The notes beneath the pieces are model-generated. The model saw only the letters and a list, made by a program, of their open reading frames with translations, did not search any database and was not told the DNA's origin. Below are positions 1 through 8,548 of a stretch of 64,000 nucleotides of DNA, piece by piece. Position 1 is the first letter of the stretch; every line of letters begins with the position of its first letter. The DNA lies in assembly GCF_003071065.1 (NCBI RefSeq), contig NZ_QCXX01000010.1, forward strand, positions 62,614 through 126,613, written 5' to 3'. Origin of the DNA: Sphingobacterium athyrii (GTDB taxonomy: Bacteria > Bacteroidota > Bacteroidia > Sphingobacteriales > Sphingobacteriaceae). The position numbers and the translations under genes were made by a program.

Positions 1-507
1 GGGAATCGAGGGATTGTACTGGAATCCATGCATCCTGTAGGTCGATATAATGATAATTATCGTAACGGGGATAGCTACGATGATGATAACGACGATGATG
101 GTGATTACAATGAGGATAGATACGATCGGGATCAACAACAAGACGAGCGATATGGCCAGTCTGAGGATGATAGAAGTAATAATCAACAATATCAGGAAGA
201 TCCGATCGACAATACTGGTTATCAGGATAAAAACGATGCGAACCAGTTGAATGATCTGCTCAATCAAAAGGAAAATGATCAGGATCGTTTGCAGGTCGCT
301 GCGCAGGAATTGAAAAATAGACGATTGCGCAGTTCAGAAATCATAGACCTCATGGAATTATTTATAAGAGACGACAACAAATTGGCTTTTGCTAAATATG
401 CCTATCCAAGCTGTATGGACAAAGAGAATTACGATAAGGTAGGCGATGCATTGTCATTTAGTTCAACTCGGGAAAAATTGACAGCATTTATTAAAACTCA
501 GCGTTAA
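1..507 (+). CDS. DUF4476-like protein with Asp/Asn-rich low-complexity region (5' end outside window)
   Basis: The reading frame is open from base 1, so the gene probably begins upstream and only its 3' part is visible; the first in-window ATG is at 28. From that ATG about 70 residues are very rich in Asp, Asn, Tyr and Gln, with no obvious fold. The last 75 or so residues resemble the DUF4476 domain common in Bacteroidota: a helix around SSEIIDLMELFIRDD, then LAFAKYAY and LSFSSTREKLTAF. The function of DUF4476 is unknown; members are often exported, but any signal peptide would lie outside the window. The gene is convergent with the downstream aldehyde dehydrogenase. Confidence 0.65.
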   Translation, partial: GNRGIVLESMHPVGRYNDNYRNGDSYDDDNDDDGDYNEDRYDRDQQQDERYGQSEDDRSNNQQYQEDPIDNTGYQDKNDANQLNDLLNQKENDQDRLQVAAQELKNRRLRSSEIIDLMELFIRDDNKLAFAKYAYPSCMDKENYDKVGDALSFSSTREKLTAFIKTQR

Positions 508-516
508 CTGAGAACT

Positions 517-579
517 AAGGGGCTATTTGTGTCAAATTTCCAAACAACAATGGATTTTGTGTCATAAGCAGCCCCTTTT
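517..579. terminator. possible bidirectional terminator
   Basis: AAGGGGCT (517-524) pairs with AGCCCCTT (570-577), followed by more T. It lies between convergent genes ending at 507 and 597. The 45-base loop is long and weakens the call. Confidence 0.35.
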
Positions 580-596
580 AGATGAGTATATCGTAT

Positions 597-2036
597 TTAT
601 TCGGCGAAACAGATGTACTTCAATTCCATATATTCATCGAGTCCATGTTTTGATCCCTCACGACCGACGCCAGATTGTTTTACCCCACCAAATGGGGCTG
701 CTGCATTTGATATTAATCCCGTGTTAACGCCTACCATGCCCGCCTCCAATTGTTCGGCAACACGGAAACAACGATTGATATTGGTACTGTAGAAATAGGA
801 GGCAAGACCAAATTCAGTGTGATTGGCCATGGCGATACCATCTTCTTCTGTTTTGAAACTGAATAATGCGCAGACTGGACCGAAAGTTTCCTCATGGAAT
901 ATTAGGGCCTCTTTAGGAATATTGGTCACTACAGTTGGCTGGAAGAAGAGGTCTTTGATCACATTACCTCCTGTAGCCAGTTCTGCTCCATGCTTTAGAG
1001 CATCTTGGACGTGATGCTGTACTTTTTCCAAACCTTTGGCATTGATCAAAGGTCCAACTTGAACCCCCTTGTCTAAGCCGTTGCCCACCTTTAGTTGACT
1101 TACAGCTTGAGTGAGCTTTGTGGCGAAAGCATCGTATACATCTTCCTGGACCAAAAAACGGTTTATTGAGACGCAGGTTTGTCCGGAATTACGGAACTTA
1201 CCGGCGATAGCACCTTCAACGGCGGCATCAATATCTGCGTCATTAAAAACAAGAAAAGGTGCATTTCCTCCGAGTTCCATGGAGACTTTCTTAATGTTTG
1301 AGGCGGACTGTTCGATCAATGTCCTGCCGACTTCAGTAGACCCCGTAAAAGAGAGTTTTCTGACCAGATCGTTGGTGGCAAGTTCCTTTCCGATACCAGC
1401 GCTGTCCTTTCCGGTAATGACGTTAAAAACACCTTTTGGCAAACCTGCTTCTTCGGCCAGTTTGACTAATGCGATTGCAGATAAAGGCGTTTGGGACGCA
1501 GGTTTGAGTACTACAGTACAACCTGCAACGAGTGCCGGAGCGACCTTTCGGGTGATCATGGCCAAAGGGAAATTCCATGGTGTAATCGCAGCAACGACAC
1601 CAACTCCCTGTCGGATTGTCATCATTCGTGTGCCTTTTTTCTGAACGGGGATAGTCTCGCCATAGGCCCTCTTACCTTCTTCGGCAAACCACTCAACAAA
1701 TGAATTCCCGTAATCTACTTCTACTTTCGATTCATTGAGCGGTTTTCCACTCTCTAGTGTCATAATTTCAGCAAGCAGGTCTTTATTTTGTTGAATAAGA
1801 TTATACCAATTGCGAACAATAGTACATCGTTCCGAAGTTGTCGTGTTTTTCCAGCTTTTCCAGGCTTTATCAGCAGCCTGTATGGCTTTTGTGCAATCTG
1901 CAACCTTTAAATCAGGTAAGGCTGCGATTGTTTTTCCAGTGGCGGGGTTGACGACATCAAACGTATTTTTTGATGTGATGAATTTTCCGTTTATATAGGC
2001 TTTGTCAATTAAGAGTGGGTTTTTCATTGAATTCAT
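597..2036 (-). CDS. gabD: NAD(P)-dependent succinate-semialdehyde dehydrogenase family protein
   Basis: Aldehyde dehydrogenase superfamily, 479 residues, the usual length for GabD. It should oxidise succinate semialdehyde (or a similar aldehyde) to the acid in the cytoplasm. Visible motifs are the cofactor/fold segment TPWNFPLAMITRK, the KPASQTP nucleotide-binding turn, FTGSTEVG, the general-base Glu254 in MELGG and the nucleophile Cys288 in GQTCV. The C-terminal EETFGPV and PFGGVKQSGVGREGS blocks are intact. It appears to be monocistronic. The start at 2036 follows an A/T-rich stretch without a Shine-Dalgarno site; an ATG three codons in is an alternative. Substrate specificity within the family is inferred. 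Confidence 0.85.
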   Translation of the reverse strand: MNSMKNPLLIDKAYINGKFITSKNTFDVVNPATGKTIAALPDLKVADCTKAIQAADKAWKSWKNTTTSERCTIVRNWYNLIQQNKDLLAEIMTLESGKPLNESKVEVDYGNSFVEWFAEEGKRAYGETIPVQKKGTRMMTIRQGVGVVAAITPWNFPLAMITRKVAPALVAGCTVVLKPASQTPLSAIALVKLAEEAGLPKGVFNVITGKDSAGIGKELATNDLVRKLSFTGSTEVGRTLIEQSASNIKKVSMELGGNAPFLVFNDADIDAAVEGAIAGKFRNSGQTCVSINRFLVQEDVYDAFATKLTQAVSQLKVGNGLDKGVQVGPLINAKGLEKVQHHVQDALKHGAELATGGNVIKDLFFQPTVVTNIPKEALIFHEETFGPVCALFSFKTEEDGIAMANHTEFGLASYFYSTNINRCFRVAEQLEAGMVGVNTGLISNAAAPFGGVKQSGVGREGSKHGLDEYMELKYICFAE

Positions 2037-2187
2037 TATTTTTTGTTAAGGCATCGCTTTTACATGTGCCCCTTACTTATTTATTCTTGTGGACATATCA
2101 TCCTGGCCTGCCTGTTAAAGCAGCTGCTGTTGGAACAAAATTCTTATGCTATTGTTTCGTAAACAAACGATTTTATGGGAAGCCTAT

Positions 2188-2583
2188 CTAGACGAATTTT
2201 TTTCGTTGTTGCTCATTGGGAACCGTACAATACTTATTTGTGCCAAACCATTTGTAGCGATTTTTTGCAAAGTAATCATAACCTGCGTCACGCCATTTTT
2301 TTGGCAGTATTTTTAAAAAATAGACGATTGAATAGGGAAGGCCTAATGTTTTGCAGATATTCAATATCGCCTCGCTTTTAATATAACTACCTGTAGGTGA
2401 TAAATAAATGATGGAATCTATATTTTTTGGAATCACATTTAAACTATTTTTAGCGAAGTCAGACTGTAAGGAACTAAACAGAAACCTATTATTGGTATCT
2501 ATTTTCAATAGAATTTGAACAAAACGATTACAAACTAAGCAATCACCGTCAAAAAAGATGATATGTTTCCCTTGCGTATCCAT
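2188..2583 (-). CDS. DCC family (DUF393) thiol-disulfide oxidoreductase-like protein
   Basis: Small 131-residue protein with the family signature FFDGDCLVCNRFV near the N-terminus. The DxxCxxC arrangement suggests a thioredoxin-like redox site and gave the family its DCC name. A second conserved block is FSSLQSDFAK. The C-terminal half is aromatic and basic, with LPKKWRDAGYDYFAKNRYKWFG, typical of these proteins. Substrates are unknown. It sits alone between the aldehyde dehydrogenase and the ribBA terminator and is probably transcribed by itself. Confidence 0.8.
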   Translation of the reverse strand: MDTQGKHIIFFDGDCLVCNRFVQILLKIDTNNRFLFSSLQSDFAKNSLNVIPKNIDSIIYLSPTGSYIKSEAILNICKTLGLPYSIVYFLKILPKKWRDAGYDYFAKNRYKWFGTNKYCTVPNEQQRKKFV

Positions 2584-2644
2584 TAGTATAAAGTTACGTC
2601 AATTTCCCGAAAGTACTGCCATGATAACATCACATCTTTCATAA

Positions 2645-2682
2645 AAAAAGCGGTGTTTTTTCCTAGAAAAACACCGCTTTTT
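2645..2682 (-). terminator. intrinsic terminator after ribBA
   Basis: A 16-bp perfect stem (2645-2660 with 2667-2682) around a six-base loop lies just beyond the ribBA stop. Read on the minus strand it ends in a run of T. Confidence 0.85.
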
Positions 2683-2702
2683 GAAATTCTTTTCGATCTT
2701 TA

Positions 2703-3917
2703 TTATAAGTTCTTCATAATGGTATGACCCATACGATCCCTTTTTGTTTTCAGATATTCCTCATTGTAGGGGTTCGCTGTTATTTCAATTGGAACGTTTT
2801 CTACAATTTCTAAACCATAACCAACCAATCCTGCACGTTTTGTTGGGTTATTGGACATCAGACGCATTTTAGTTACCCCGAGGTTTCGCAGGATCTGTGC
2901 TCCTACACCATAGTCTCTCAAATCAGCTTTAAATCCAAGTTGTACATTGGCATCAACAGTATCCAATCCATTTTCTTGCAATTTGTAAGCATGCAATTTA
3001 TTGATTAGTCCAATACCACGGCCTTCCTGATTCATATAAACAATCACTCCTTTTCCTTCTTCTTGGATCATTTCCATTGCCTTGTGAAGTTGAGGTCCAC
3101 AGTCACAACGGCAAGAGCCAAAAATGTCGCCTGTCACACAAGAACTATGAACACGGACAAGAATAGGTTCATCTTCGTTCCATTCTCCTTTATAAAGAGC
3201 AAGATGTTGTTCACCAGTATCTTTTTGTGTAAAAGCTTTCATTTGAAAATCACCATATTGCGTAGGCATATTGACCGTTACTTCTTCATTGATCAATGAA
3301 TCGTGTTTTAAGCGGTATTCAATAAGGTCCTCAATACTGATAATTTTTAGATCAAATTTTTTGGCAACTTCCATTAATTCTGGCAGTCTTGCCATTTCAC
3401 CATCTTCTTTTAAGATTTCGACTAATACACCTGCTGGTTCAAAACCCGCCAAACGAGCAAGGTCAACAGTTGCTTCGGTATGTCCTGTACGGCGCAATAC
3501 ACCACCGTCTTTAGCAATCAATGGAAAGATATGTCCCGGTCTGCCCAACTCTTCGTAGTGAATATTTGGGTCGATCATTGCCTTGATGGTCTTTGAACGA
3601 TCAGATGCTGAGATCCCTGTTGTACAGCCATATCCTTGTAAGTCAATAGAAACGGTGAAATTAGTCTCGTAAATGGCTGTATTTTGCCCCACCATAAGGT
3701 CAAGATGTAAAGCATCAGCTCTTTCTTTGGTAATAGGAGCACATACTAAACCCCGGCCATGGGTTGCCATAAAGTTGATAATTTCGGGAGTTGCGTTGCG
3801 GGCGGCGGTGACGAAATCACCTTCATTTTCACGATCTTCGTCATCTACGACGATAACTACTTTTCCTGCCTGTATATCAGCGATCGCTTCTTCGATCGTG
3901 TTTAATTTGAATTCCAT
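2703..3917 (-). CDS. ribBA: bifunctional 3,4-dihydroxy-2-butanone-4-phosphate synthase / GTP cyclohydrolase II
   Basis: Catalyses both entry reactions of riboflavin biosynthesis, from ribulose 5-phosphate and from GTP. The RibB half is roughly residues 1-200: acidic metal-binding DDEDRENEGDF, then ATHGRGLVCAP, GRPGHIFPL and RTGHTEATVDL. The RibA half follows, with zinc ligands Cys260, Cys271 and Cys273 in HSSCVTGDIFGSCRCDCG, the NQEGRGIGL loop and NNPTKRAGL near the C-terminus. Length 404 matches fused RibBA. A TAACTTTG promoter element lies about 25 bases upstream. I saw no FMN riboswitch: only 71 bases separate this gene from the preceding permease. Confidence 0.97.
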   Translation of the reverse strand: MEFKLNTIEEAIADIQAGKVVIVVDDEDRENEGDFVTAARNATPEIINFMATHGRGLVCAPITKERADALHLDLMVGQNTAIYETNFTVSIDLQGYGCTTGISASDRSKTIKAMIDPNIHYEELGRPGHIFPLIAKDGGVLRRTGHTEATVDLARLAGFEPAGVLVEILKEDGEMARLPELMEVAKKFDLKIISIEDLIEYRLKHDSLINEEVTVNMPTQYGDFQMKAFTQKDTGEQHLALYKGEWNEDEPILVRVHSSCVTGDIFGSCRCDCGPQLHKAMEMIQEEGKGVIVYMNQEGRGIGLINKLHAYKLQENGLDTVDANVQLGFKADLRDYGVGAQILRNLGVTKMRLMSNNPTKRAGLVGYGLEIVENVPIEITANPYNEEYLKTKRDRMGHTIMKNL

Positions 3918-3939
3918 TTATTGTTAAATTGTATTGATA

Positions 3940-3947
3940 CAAAGTTA
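3940..3947 (-). promoter_or_regulatory. -7 promoter element for ribBA
   Basis: On the minus strand the sequence reads TAACTTTG, a full match to the Bacteroidota TAnnTTTG element, about 23 bases before the ATG. No clear TTG -33 box was seen at the expected distance. Confidence 0.5.
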
Positions 3948-3988
3948 GTGTAGAATCTAATTTTATTTATAATAAGGCTGTCACAAAT

Positions 3989-5473
3989 CTAATGGGACTC
4001 CTTTAATTTATTCTTTTTACCAAATTTCTCTTTGATCCATTTCCAGGCTGCTTCAGCTTTTAATTTATACTGATCTATATCAAATAGTGCTGAATCTGTG
4101 GTTGATTTATACGTTAAAAATGCCGCTAGTGGCGTCAATATGATAATGGCCATCCACATACCCACAGCTGACGATATCGCACCATCTTTGGCTGTTTTTT
4201 CGGCGACAGTAGAGATGATATGATAGATTAAAAAGAAGATGATGGCCATAACGACCGGAAGACCGAGACCGCCTTTTCTAATAATAGCGCCTAAAGGTGC
4301 TCCAATAGCAAATAAAAGAAGACAGGATACCGCTAATGTGAATTTTCTATGCCATTCGATCCGATACCGAATATCTTTGGTCTTGTAGTCCTTAAATTCG
4401 AGTGTACGGCTATTGAGATCTTCTTTTAAATAGTTTAGCTGGCTCAGGGCATTCATGGTGACCTGTGTCCGTTGTTCAGGCTGTACTAGATCAGCTATTA
4501 AATCGTTATAAGGCTTCACTTTCGCTTCTTTTACTTTAGCTTGCCCCGGTTGAACGGCATTAAAATACTTTGAATAGATATTGTACCGTGTATCCAAGGT
4601 TCTTGTAATTGCCCTGCCCATACTGTCAATTTTGATATGGTTCGAGTCAATGTACATGTCCAATTGCTTGAGATTCAGCATGGCATGGTGGCTTTTAAAA
4701 AGGCTTTCATCCGTTTTGCCCTGTTGAAAACTCCCCATGTCAAACTTCTGTTCCGTCTCCTTAAACTTGAAGCGTGTGAATTGCTGGCGTGGATCGTATG
4801 TTTTTGAGTTCTTGGTTCGCGACTCTTCATAGCGTATTCCATCCTTCAATTTGAGGATCATATAGCTGTTGTCAGGCGAATTATAAATGTATCCCTCTTT
4901 AGCCATCAAAACATTGTTGGCTGTACTACCTCCACGATGATCATAAATCATCAGATCATATAGAATCGTTCCTTCCTTATTTTTTCCTCTTGCACGAATG
5001 GAGTATCCCGGTATTGTATTGTTAAAAATACCCGGTTTGATTAGAAAATCAGCTTTTTTATTGCGGACATCTGTCAATAGGGTTCCCATTTTTAGGTTGA
5101 CAACCGGTAAGATATAATCGGAAAATAGAAAGGAACTTGTGGCAAAAATTGCGACCAGTACAAATAGGGGAGTCATGGCTTTGCGTAGCGATACACCCGC
5201 AGCCTTTATCGCCACGAGCTCATAGCTTTCCCCAAGGTTACCGAAAGTCATAATGGAAGACAATAGCATGGATAAGGGCATTGCCATTTGAATTTGAACA
5301 ATGCATTGGTACCCAATAAGCTCCATAATGGTGTACCACTCAAATCCTTTTCCGATCAAATCATCAATGTATTTGAATAGAAAAAGCATTAATAATACAA
5401 ACATCACAATAAAAAATGTGACGATGAATGGTTTAATGAAAGCTTGAAGAATAAGTAAATGAACTTTTTTCAT
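3989..5473 (-). CDS. LptF/LptG-type permease (YjgP/YjgQ family)
   Basis: Inner-membrane component of the LPS transport ABC system, which extracts lipopolysaccharide for delivery to the outer membrane. The N-terminus MKKVHLLILQAFIKPFIVTF is the usual amphipathic start plus first transmembrane helix. Helices 2-3 follow (including MPLSMLLSSIMTFGNLGESYELVAIKAAG in outline, with the conserved AxGxS turn). A periplasmic beta-jellyroll region covers the middle, and three helices close the protein. The frame extends 17 codons further to 5524, but that extension is not membrane-like, so I start at 5473. F and G paralogues cannot be separated by eye. Bacteroidota often carry single long versions like this. 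Confidence 0.9.
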   Translation of the reverse strand: MKKVHLLILQAFIKPFIVTFFIVMFVLLMLFLFKYIDDLIGKGFEWYTIMELIGYQCIVQIQMAMPLSMLLSSIMTFGNLGESYELVAIKAAGVSLRKAMTPLFVLVAIFATSSFLFSDYILPVVNLKMGTLLTDVRNKKADFLIKPGIFNNTIPGYSIRARGKNKEGTILYDLMIYDHRGGSTANNVLMAKEGYIYNSPDNSYMILKLKDGIRYEESRTKNSKTYDPRQQFTRFKFKETEQKFDMGSFQQGKTDESLFKSHHAMLNLKQLDMYIDSNHIKIDSMGRAITRTLDTRYNIYSKYFNAVQPGQAKVKEAKVKPYNDLIADLVQPEQRTQVTMNALSQLNYLKEDLNSRTLEFKDYKTKDIRYRIEWHRKFTLAVSCLLLFAIGAPLGAIIRKGGLGLPVVMAIIFFLIYHIISTVAEKTAKDGAISSAVGMWMAIIILTPLAAFLTYKSTTDSALFDIDQYKLKAEAAWKWIKEKFGKKNKLKESH

Positions 5474-5574
5474 CCGTGACGCTAAGCAAATTGATGCCTT
5501 TACATTAAAGCATCTTCCAGCCAAGGAGCTCTTTTAGAGCCCTTGGTGAAAATATATTGCAAAGATAGGTTTTT

Positions 5575-5952
5575 TTATGCACCTATAACACTCTGAAGAT
5601 AGACGATTGAATTTTTCCAGATTAATTTTCTATTTTCCAAGTCCTCTTCTTTAGCAAAATCTGTTATTTTAAGTGCAACATCGTTTGTCAGCTCATCCTG
5701 ATCTATCTCCAGATCGAAATAGTATGGATCATCATCGAGCCACTTAAAACGCACTGATTTGTTTTCTTTGGAAGCTACGATTTTTGCGCGATGCGGTTCA
5801 TCATCCCAAATGAAGGTATAAACAGTGTCTTTGTAGTTTACATCATCTGCAAACCATTGAGCCAGTTCGTTTGGTTCTTGCAAATACGGAAATAAAATTC
5901 TAGGTGAAGAGTTGATGATATATTCTAGTTGGAATTTTATTTTATCTGCCAT
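5575..5952 (-). CDS. START-like domain protein (SRPBCC/AHSA1 fold)
   Basis: 125 residues matching a small family conserved across Bacteroidota and usually named START-like domain protein. The N-terminus KFQLEYIINSSPRILFPYL followed by LAQWFADDVN is the hallmark of SRPBCC/AHSA1 helix-grip proteins; the WDDEPHRA and RFKWLDDDPYYF strands line the predicted cavity. The last helix contains WKNSIVYLQSVIG. Ligand and role are unknown. It is a separate gene 102 bases upstream of the permease and in the same direction, so co-transcription is possible. Confidence 0.8.
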   Translation of the reverse strand: MADKIKFQLEYIINSSPRILFPYLQEPNELAQWFADDVNYKDTVYTFIWDDEPHRAKIVASKENKSVRFKWLDDDPYYFDLEIDQDELTNDVALKITDFAKEEDLENRKLIWKNSIVYLQSVIGA

Positions 5953-5975
5953 ATAAATGTTTTTTTAAATTTTAG

Positions 5976-6005
5976 TTTGTTTAAATCAAAAATAAGCTAT
6001 ATTTG
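5976..6005 (+). promoter_or_regulatory. promoter of the first tRNA-Met gene
   Basis: TTTG at 5976-5979 and TATATTTG at 5998-6005, 18 bases apart, fit the Bacteroidota sigma consensus. The tRNA starts 12 bases downstream. Confidence 0.7.
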
Positions 6006-6017
6006 CATTCCCAAAAT

Positions 6018-6091
6018 GGCGGGGTAGCTCAGATGGTTAGAGCGTTGGATTCATAACCCAAAGGTCGGCAGTTCGATTCTGCTCCCCGCTA
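6018..6091 (+). tRNA. tRNA-Met (anticodon CAT)
   Basis: 74-base cloverleaf: acceptor GGCGGGG pairs with CCCCGCT (G1-U72 wobble), D arm GCTC...GAGC, anticodon loop TTCATAA, T arm around GTTCGATT, discriminator A, CCA not encoded. The anticodon stem has an A31-C39 mismatch. It lacks the C1-A72 mismatch of an initiator tRNA. A CAT anticodon could also be an Ile2 tRNA with lysidine; the elongator Met reading is the default. Confidence 0.9.
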
Positions 6092-6342
6092 CAAATCTCT
6101 TTCCATTTTGCTTTCTATCGCATAAACTTATTATTTGTAATAATACATATTTATTTTGTTATTGCAAGTTTTTTTGTGAAAAGTTGAAGGCTTTTTCACA
6201 ATTTTTTGAATTAAAAATCTTCACCATCTTATCCCGACTTTTTTTGCGACTGAGTCATTATTTTACTTCGTTAAGAATGAGTTTGTTGTGTGGGATATAG
6301 CTTTTTGGTCGTAATAAATCCTTAAAAAAAATAAAAAAATCT

Positions 6343-6372
6343 TTTGAATTGACAGGTGAAGTGGTATATTTG
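6343..6372 (+). promoter_or_regulatory. promoter of the second tRNA-Met gene
   Basis: TTTG at 6343-6346 and TATATTTG at 6365-6372, again 18 bases apart and 11 bases before the tRNA. Box sequence and spacing match the first copy, so each tRNA appears to have its own promoter. Confidence 0.7.
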
Positions 6373-6383
6373 CATACCGAAAC

Positions 6384-6457
6384 GGCGGGGTAGCTCAGAT
6401 GGTTAGAGCGCAGGATTCATAACCCTGAGGTCGGCAGTTCGATCCTGCTCCCCGCTA
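6384..6457 (+). tRNA. tRNA-Met (anticodon CAT), second copy
   Basis: 74 bases, nearly identical to the copy at 6018. Differences are in the anticodon stem (TT/AA became CA/TG, so pairing is kept) and one T-arm base. It has the same A31-C39 mismatch, G1-U72 pair and discriminator A. A terminator follows directly. Confidence 0.9.
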
Positions 6458-6460
6458 CTA

Positions 6461-6498
6461 AAAAAAGGAAAGTCTATATTCAGACTTTCCTTTTTTTT
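6461..6498 (+). terminator. intrinsic terminator after the tRNA-Met pair
   Basis: GGAAAGTCT (6467-6475) pairs with AGACTTTCC (6482-6490) around a six-base loop, then eight T. Confidence 0.85.
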
Positions 6499-6577
6499 GA
6501 ATAAATTTTTGGAATAATCCTGACAATCCCCCTTAAGTCAAGAGGGACCGTTTCTTACCTTTTATTCTATTACTATA

Positions 6578-8494
6578 ATGAACTTCAGACCTATTCTTAT
6601 TCTGGTGTGGCTTATCATCAGTTTTCATGCTATTGCGCAAAAGCAAGCAATAACCCATGTTGTCACGCACAATCGTAGTACTGTTATTTGTGATGCTTCT
6701 AAAGGTGCAAATCCTTATCCTGCATGGGGCGTATTTCCTCAGGCCGAATACCCTGTAAGAAAAATAACTATGCATGTCACTTTGGGAAGTCCTGATAGCT
6801 TGAACACAGCACATTGGGATTATCTGGATCATATCCTATTGAGACGTAAAGGAGGAGCGAAAGGAGAGGAGCTCAACTACGAATTGGGCCGGATGCTTAC
6901 GCCTTATGGGAGCATTTACAACAAGGGGTGGAACTGGAAGTGGCAGGTAGATGTGACTGACTTTGCCCCTTTTTTGCGGGATAGTGTTGAGATTGTATAT
7001 GTACACTCGGGTTTTGAGGATAAAACTGTAGGTTGGGCACTTAGCATAGATTTTGAAATTCTATCGGGTCCTCCAGTTGTTACTCCTCTGGGTGTAACAC
7101 CTTTGTGGAACAGGGCCTATAAATACGGTGATCCCAACGAGAAGATAGAAGAGAATTTAACGCCGGTGACTTACGAATCGCTGAGGCATGCGGCTTTAAG
7201 CCGGATACGTATTCAGCATACTGGACATGGTATGGACAAGCCTCGTGGTTGCAGTGAGTTTTGTACGCGATGGCGTAAACTCATGCTCGATGGAAAGGTT
7301 GTTGACCTACGGGATATGTGGAAAAAGTGTGGCGATAACCCTTTATACCCACAAGGCGGGACCTGGATCTTTGATCGGGCGTATTGGTGTCCGGGTGATC
7401 TGCAGCAACCCGATGTAATTGATGTATTCACAAAGCCGGGACGGCATACTGCAGCTTTGCGCATGGAACCCTATACTGCCGCTGATAATATACAGGCGGT
7501 TGAAAATATCTCAGCTTATTTGTTTCATTATTCGAAACCCAAGCAAAAAATAGATGTAGCCGTCGAATCTATTATGGTACCAAACGACGAACAACGTTTT
7601 TCAAGATTAAATCCAGCCAGTTCTGGCCCAAGGATATCTTTTAGAAATCTCGGGGCGGATCCATTGCATTCGCTTACAATAGTGTACGGCACTAAAGGCT
7701 TTCCTTCCAAAACATTTCATTGGAGGGGAGAACTTTCTTTTAATCAAGTGGCAGATGTGTTGCTACCCGGGGAAATTCAGGAAAAAGACGGTGAAAATGT
7801 CTTTCATGTAGAACTTGTCAAACCGAACGGTAAGAAAGATGCATGGTCGGAAGACAATGAAATGAAAGCTTTTTTTACGGCCCCAGAGAAATTTCCCAAT
7901 GAATTTGTTGTGAAATTTCTTACAAATAAAACACCTCAAGACAACAGTATTTTTTTAATGAATGCTCGGCAAGATACAATTTTTCAAAAGAAAGCAGCAC
8001 AGTTGACTGCCCTCACACTTTATACTGATACGATACGCATTGCTGAAGGCAACTACTCTTTTCGCCTGATAGATACGGCTGGAAATGGACTGCAGTTTTG
8101 GGCACAACCCGAAAAAGGAGATGGTTATCTTCGCGTTTTTGATCTGAAAGGAAATCTTATTCATGCATTTGAAAGTGATTGTGGAATAGGAGAAATGTTT
8201 AGCTTTAAGGCTGTTTCGGGTTTTGAAATGGATACAACAAAGGCTCGTTATGCATTTTCCCTGTATCCAAGATCTGTGGTTGATCAAACGCAATTAAGTG
8301 TGGTATCGAATAAGCTGAGCGATATGACCGTGCGGATAACAGTTGACGGTGTGCAGTGGCAAAAGCACGAATATAAAGCTGTTAAGGATGCCGTGTTCAA
8401 CTACGATCTTAATCATCTTCCTAAAGGAAGGATAATTGTCGAAGCTTTTATGGATGGTATCAGCCGGTTTAAGGGGCGGATCAATAAAAAGTAA
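6578..8494 (+). CDS. secreted peptide-N-glycosidase F-like enzyme
   Basis: Predicted periplasmic or secreted amidase that would release N-glycans from glycoproteins. Residues 1-20 form a signal peptide ending in AIAQ. The next 300 or so residues carry the two PNGase F jellyroll domains: WDYLDHILLRRKG, the Trp-rich NWKWQVDVTDF, then TGHGMDKPRGCSEFC (215-229) and NPLYPQGGTWIFDRAYWCPGD in outline, the most conserved part of the family. Cys pairs expected for disulfides are present. At 638 residues it is longer than Elizabethkingia PNGase F: about 300 extra C-terminal residues look like beta-rich accessory domains. No neighbouring glycan-utilisation genes are visible. Catalytic activity is inferred from motif conservation. 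Confidence 0.85.
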   Translation: MNFRPILILVWLIISFHAIAQKQAITHVVTHNRSTVICDASKGANPYPAWGVFPQAEYPVRKITMHVTLGSPDSLNTAHWDYLDHILLRRKGGAKGEELNYELGRMLTPYGSIYNKGWNWKWQVDVTDFAPFLRDSVEIVYVHSGFEDKTVGWALSIDFEILSGPPVVTPLGVTPLWNRAYKYGDPNEKIEENLTPVTYESLRHAALSRIRIQHTGHGMDKPRGCSEFCTRWRKLMLDGKVVDLRDMWKKCGDNPLYPQGGTWIFDRAYWCPGDLQQPDVIDVFTKPGRHTAALRMEPYTAADNIQAVENISAYLFHYSKPKQKIDVAVESIMVPNDEQRFSRLNPASSGPRISFRNLGADPLHSLTIVYGTKGFPSKTFHWRGELSFNQVADVLLPGEIQEKDGENVFHVELVKPNGKKDAWSEDNEMKAFFTAPEKFPNEFVVKFLTNKTPQDNSIFLMNARQDTIFQKKAAQLTALTLYTDTIRIAEGNYSFRLIDTAGNGLQFWAQPEKGDGYLRVFDLKGNLIHAFESDCGIGEMFSFKAVSGFEMDTTKARYAFSLYPRSVVDQTQLSVVSNKLSDMTVRITVDGVQWQKHEYKAVKDAVFNYDLNHLPKGRIIVEAFMDGISRFKGRINKK

Positions 8495-8502
8495 TGGTGA
8501 AA

Positions 8503-8537
8503 AATACACAGGTTCTGTCTATTGGAGCCTGTGTATT
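8503..8537. terminator. hairpin between convergent genes
   Basis: AATACACAGG (8503-8512) pairs with CCTGTGTATT (8528-8537). It lies between the glycanase stop and the ABC permease stop, with only a weak T tract on either side. Confidence 0.5.
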
Positions 8538-8548
8538 CATGTAATTGC

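Noticed and set aside
1111..1644. 177-codon plus-strand frame inside gabD
   Set aside because: Antisense shadow of a well-conserved aldehyde dehydrogenase; no domain in its translation.
3918..3988. FMN riboswitch before ribBA
   Set aside because: Only 71 bases are available and the conserved RFN blocks are absent.
6018..6457. initiator tRNA-fMet
   Set aside because: Both copies have a G1-U72 pair, not the unpaired C1-A72 of initiators.
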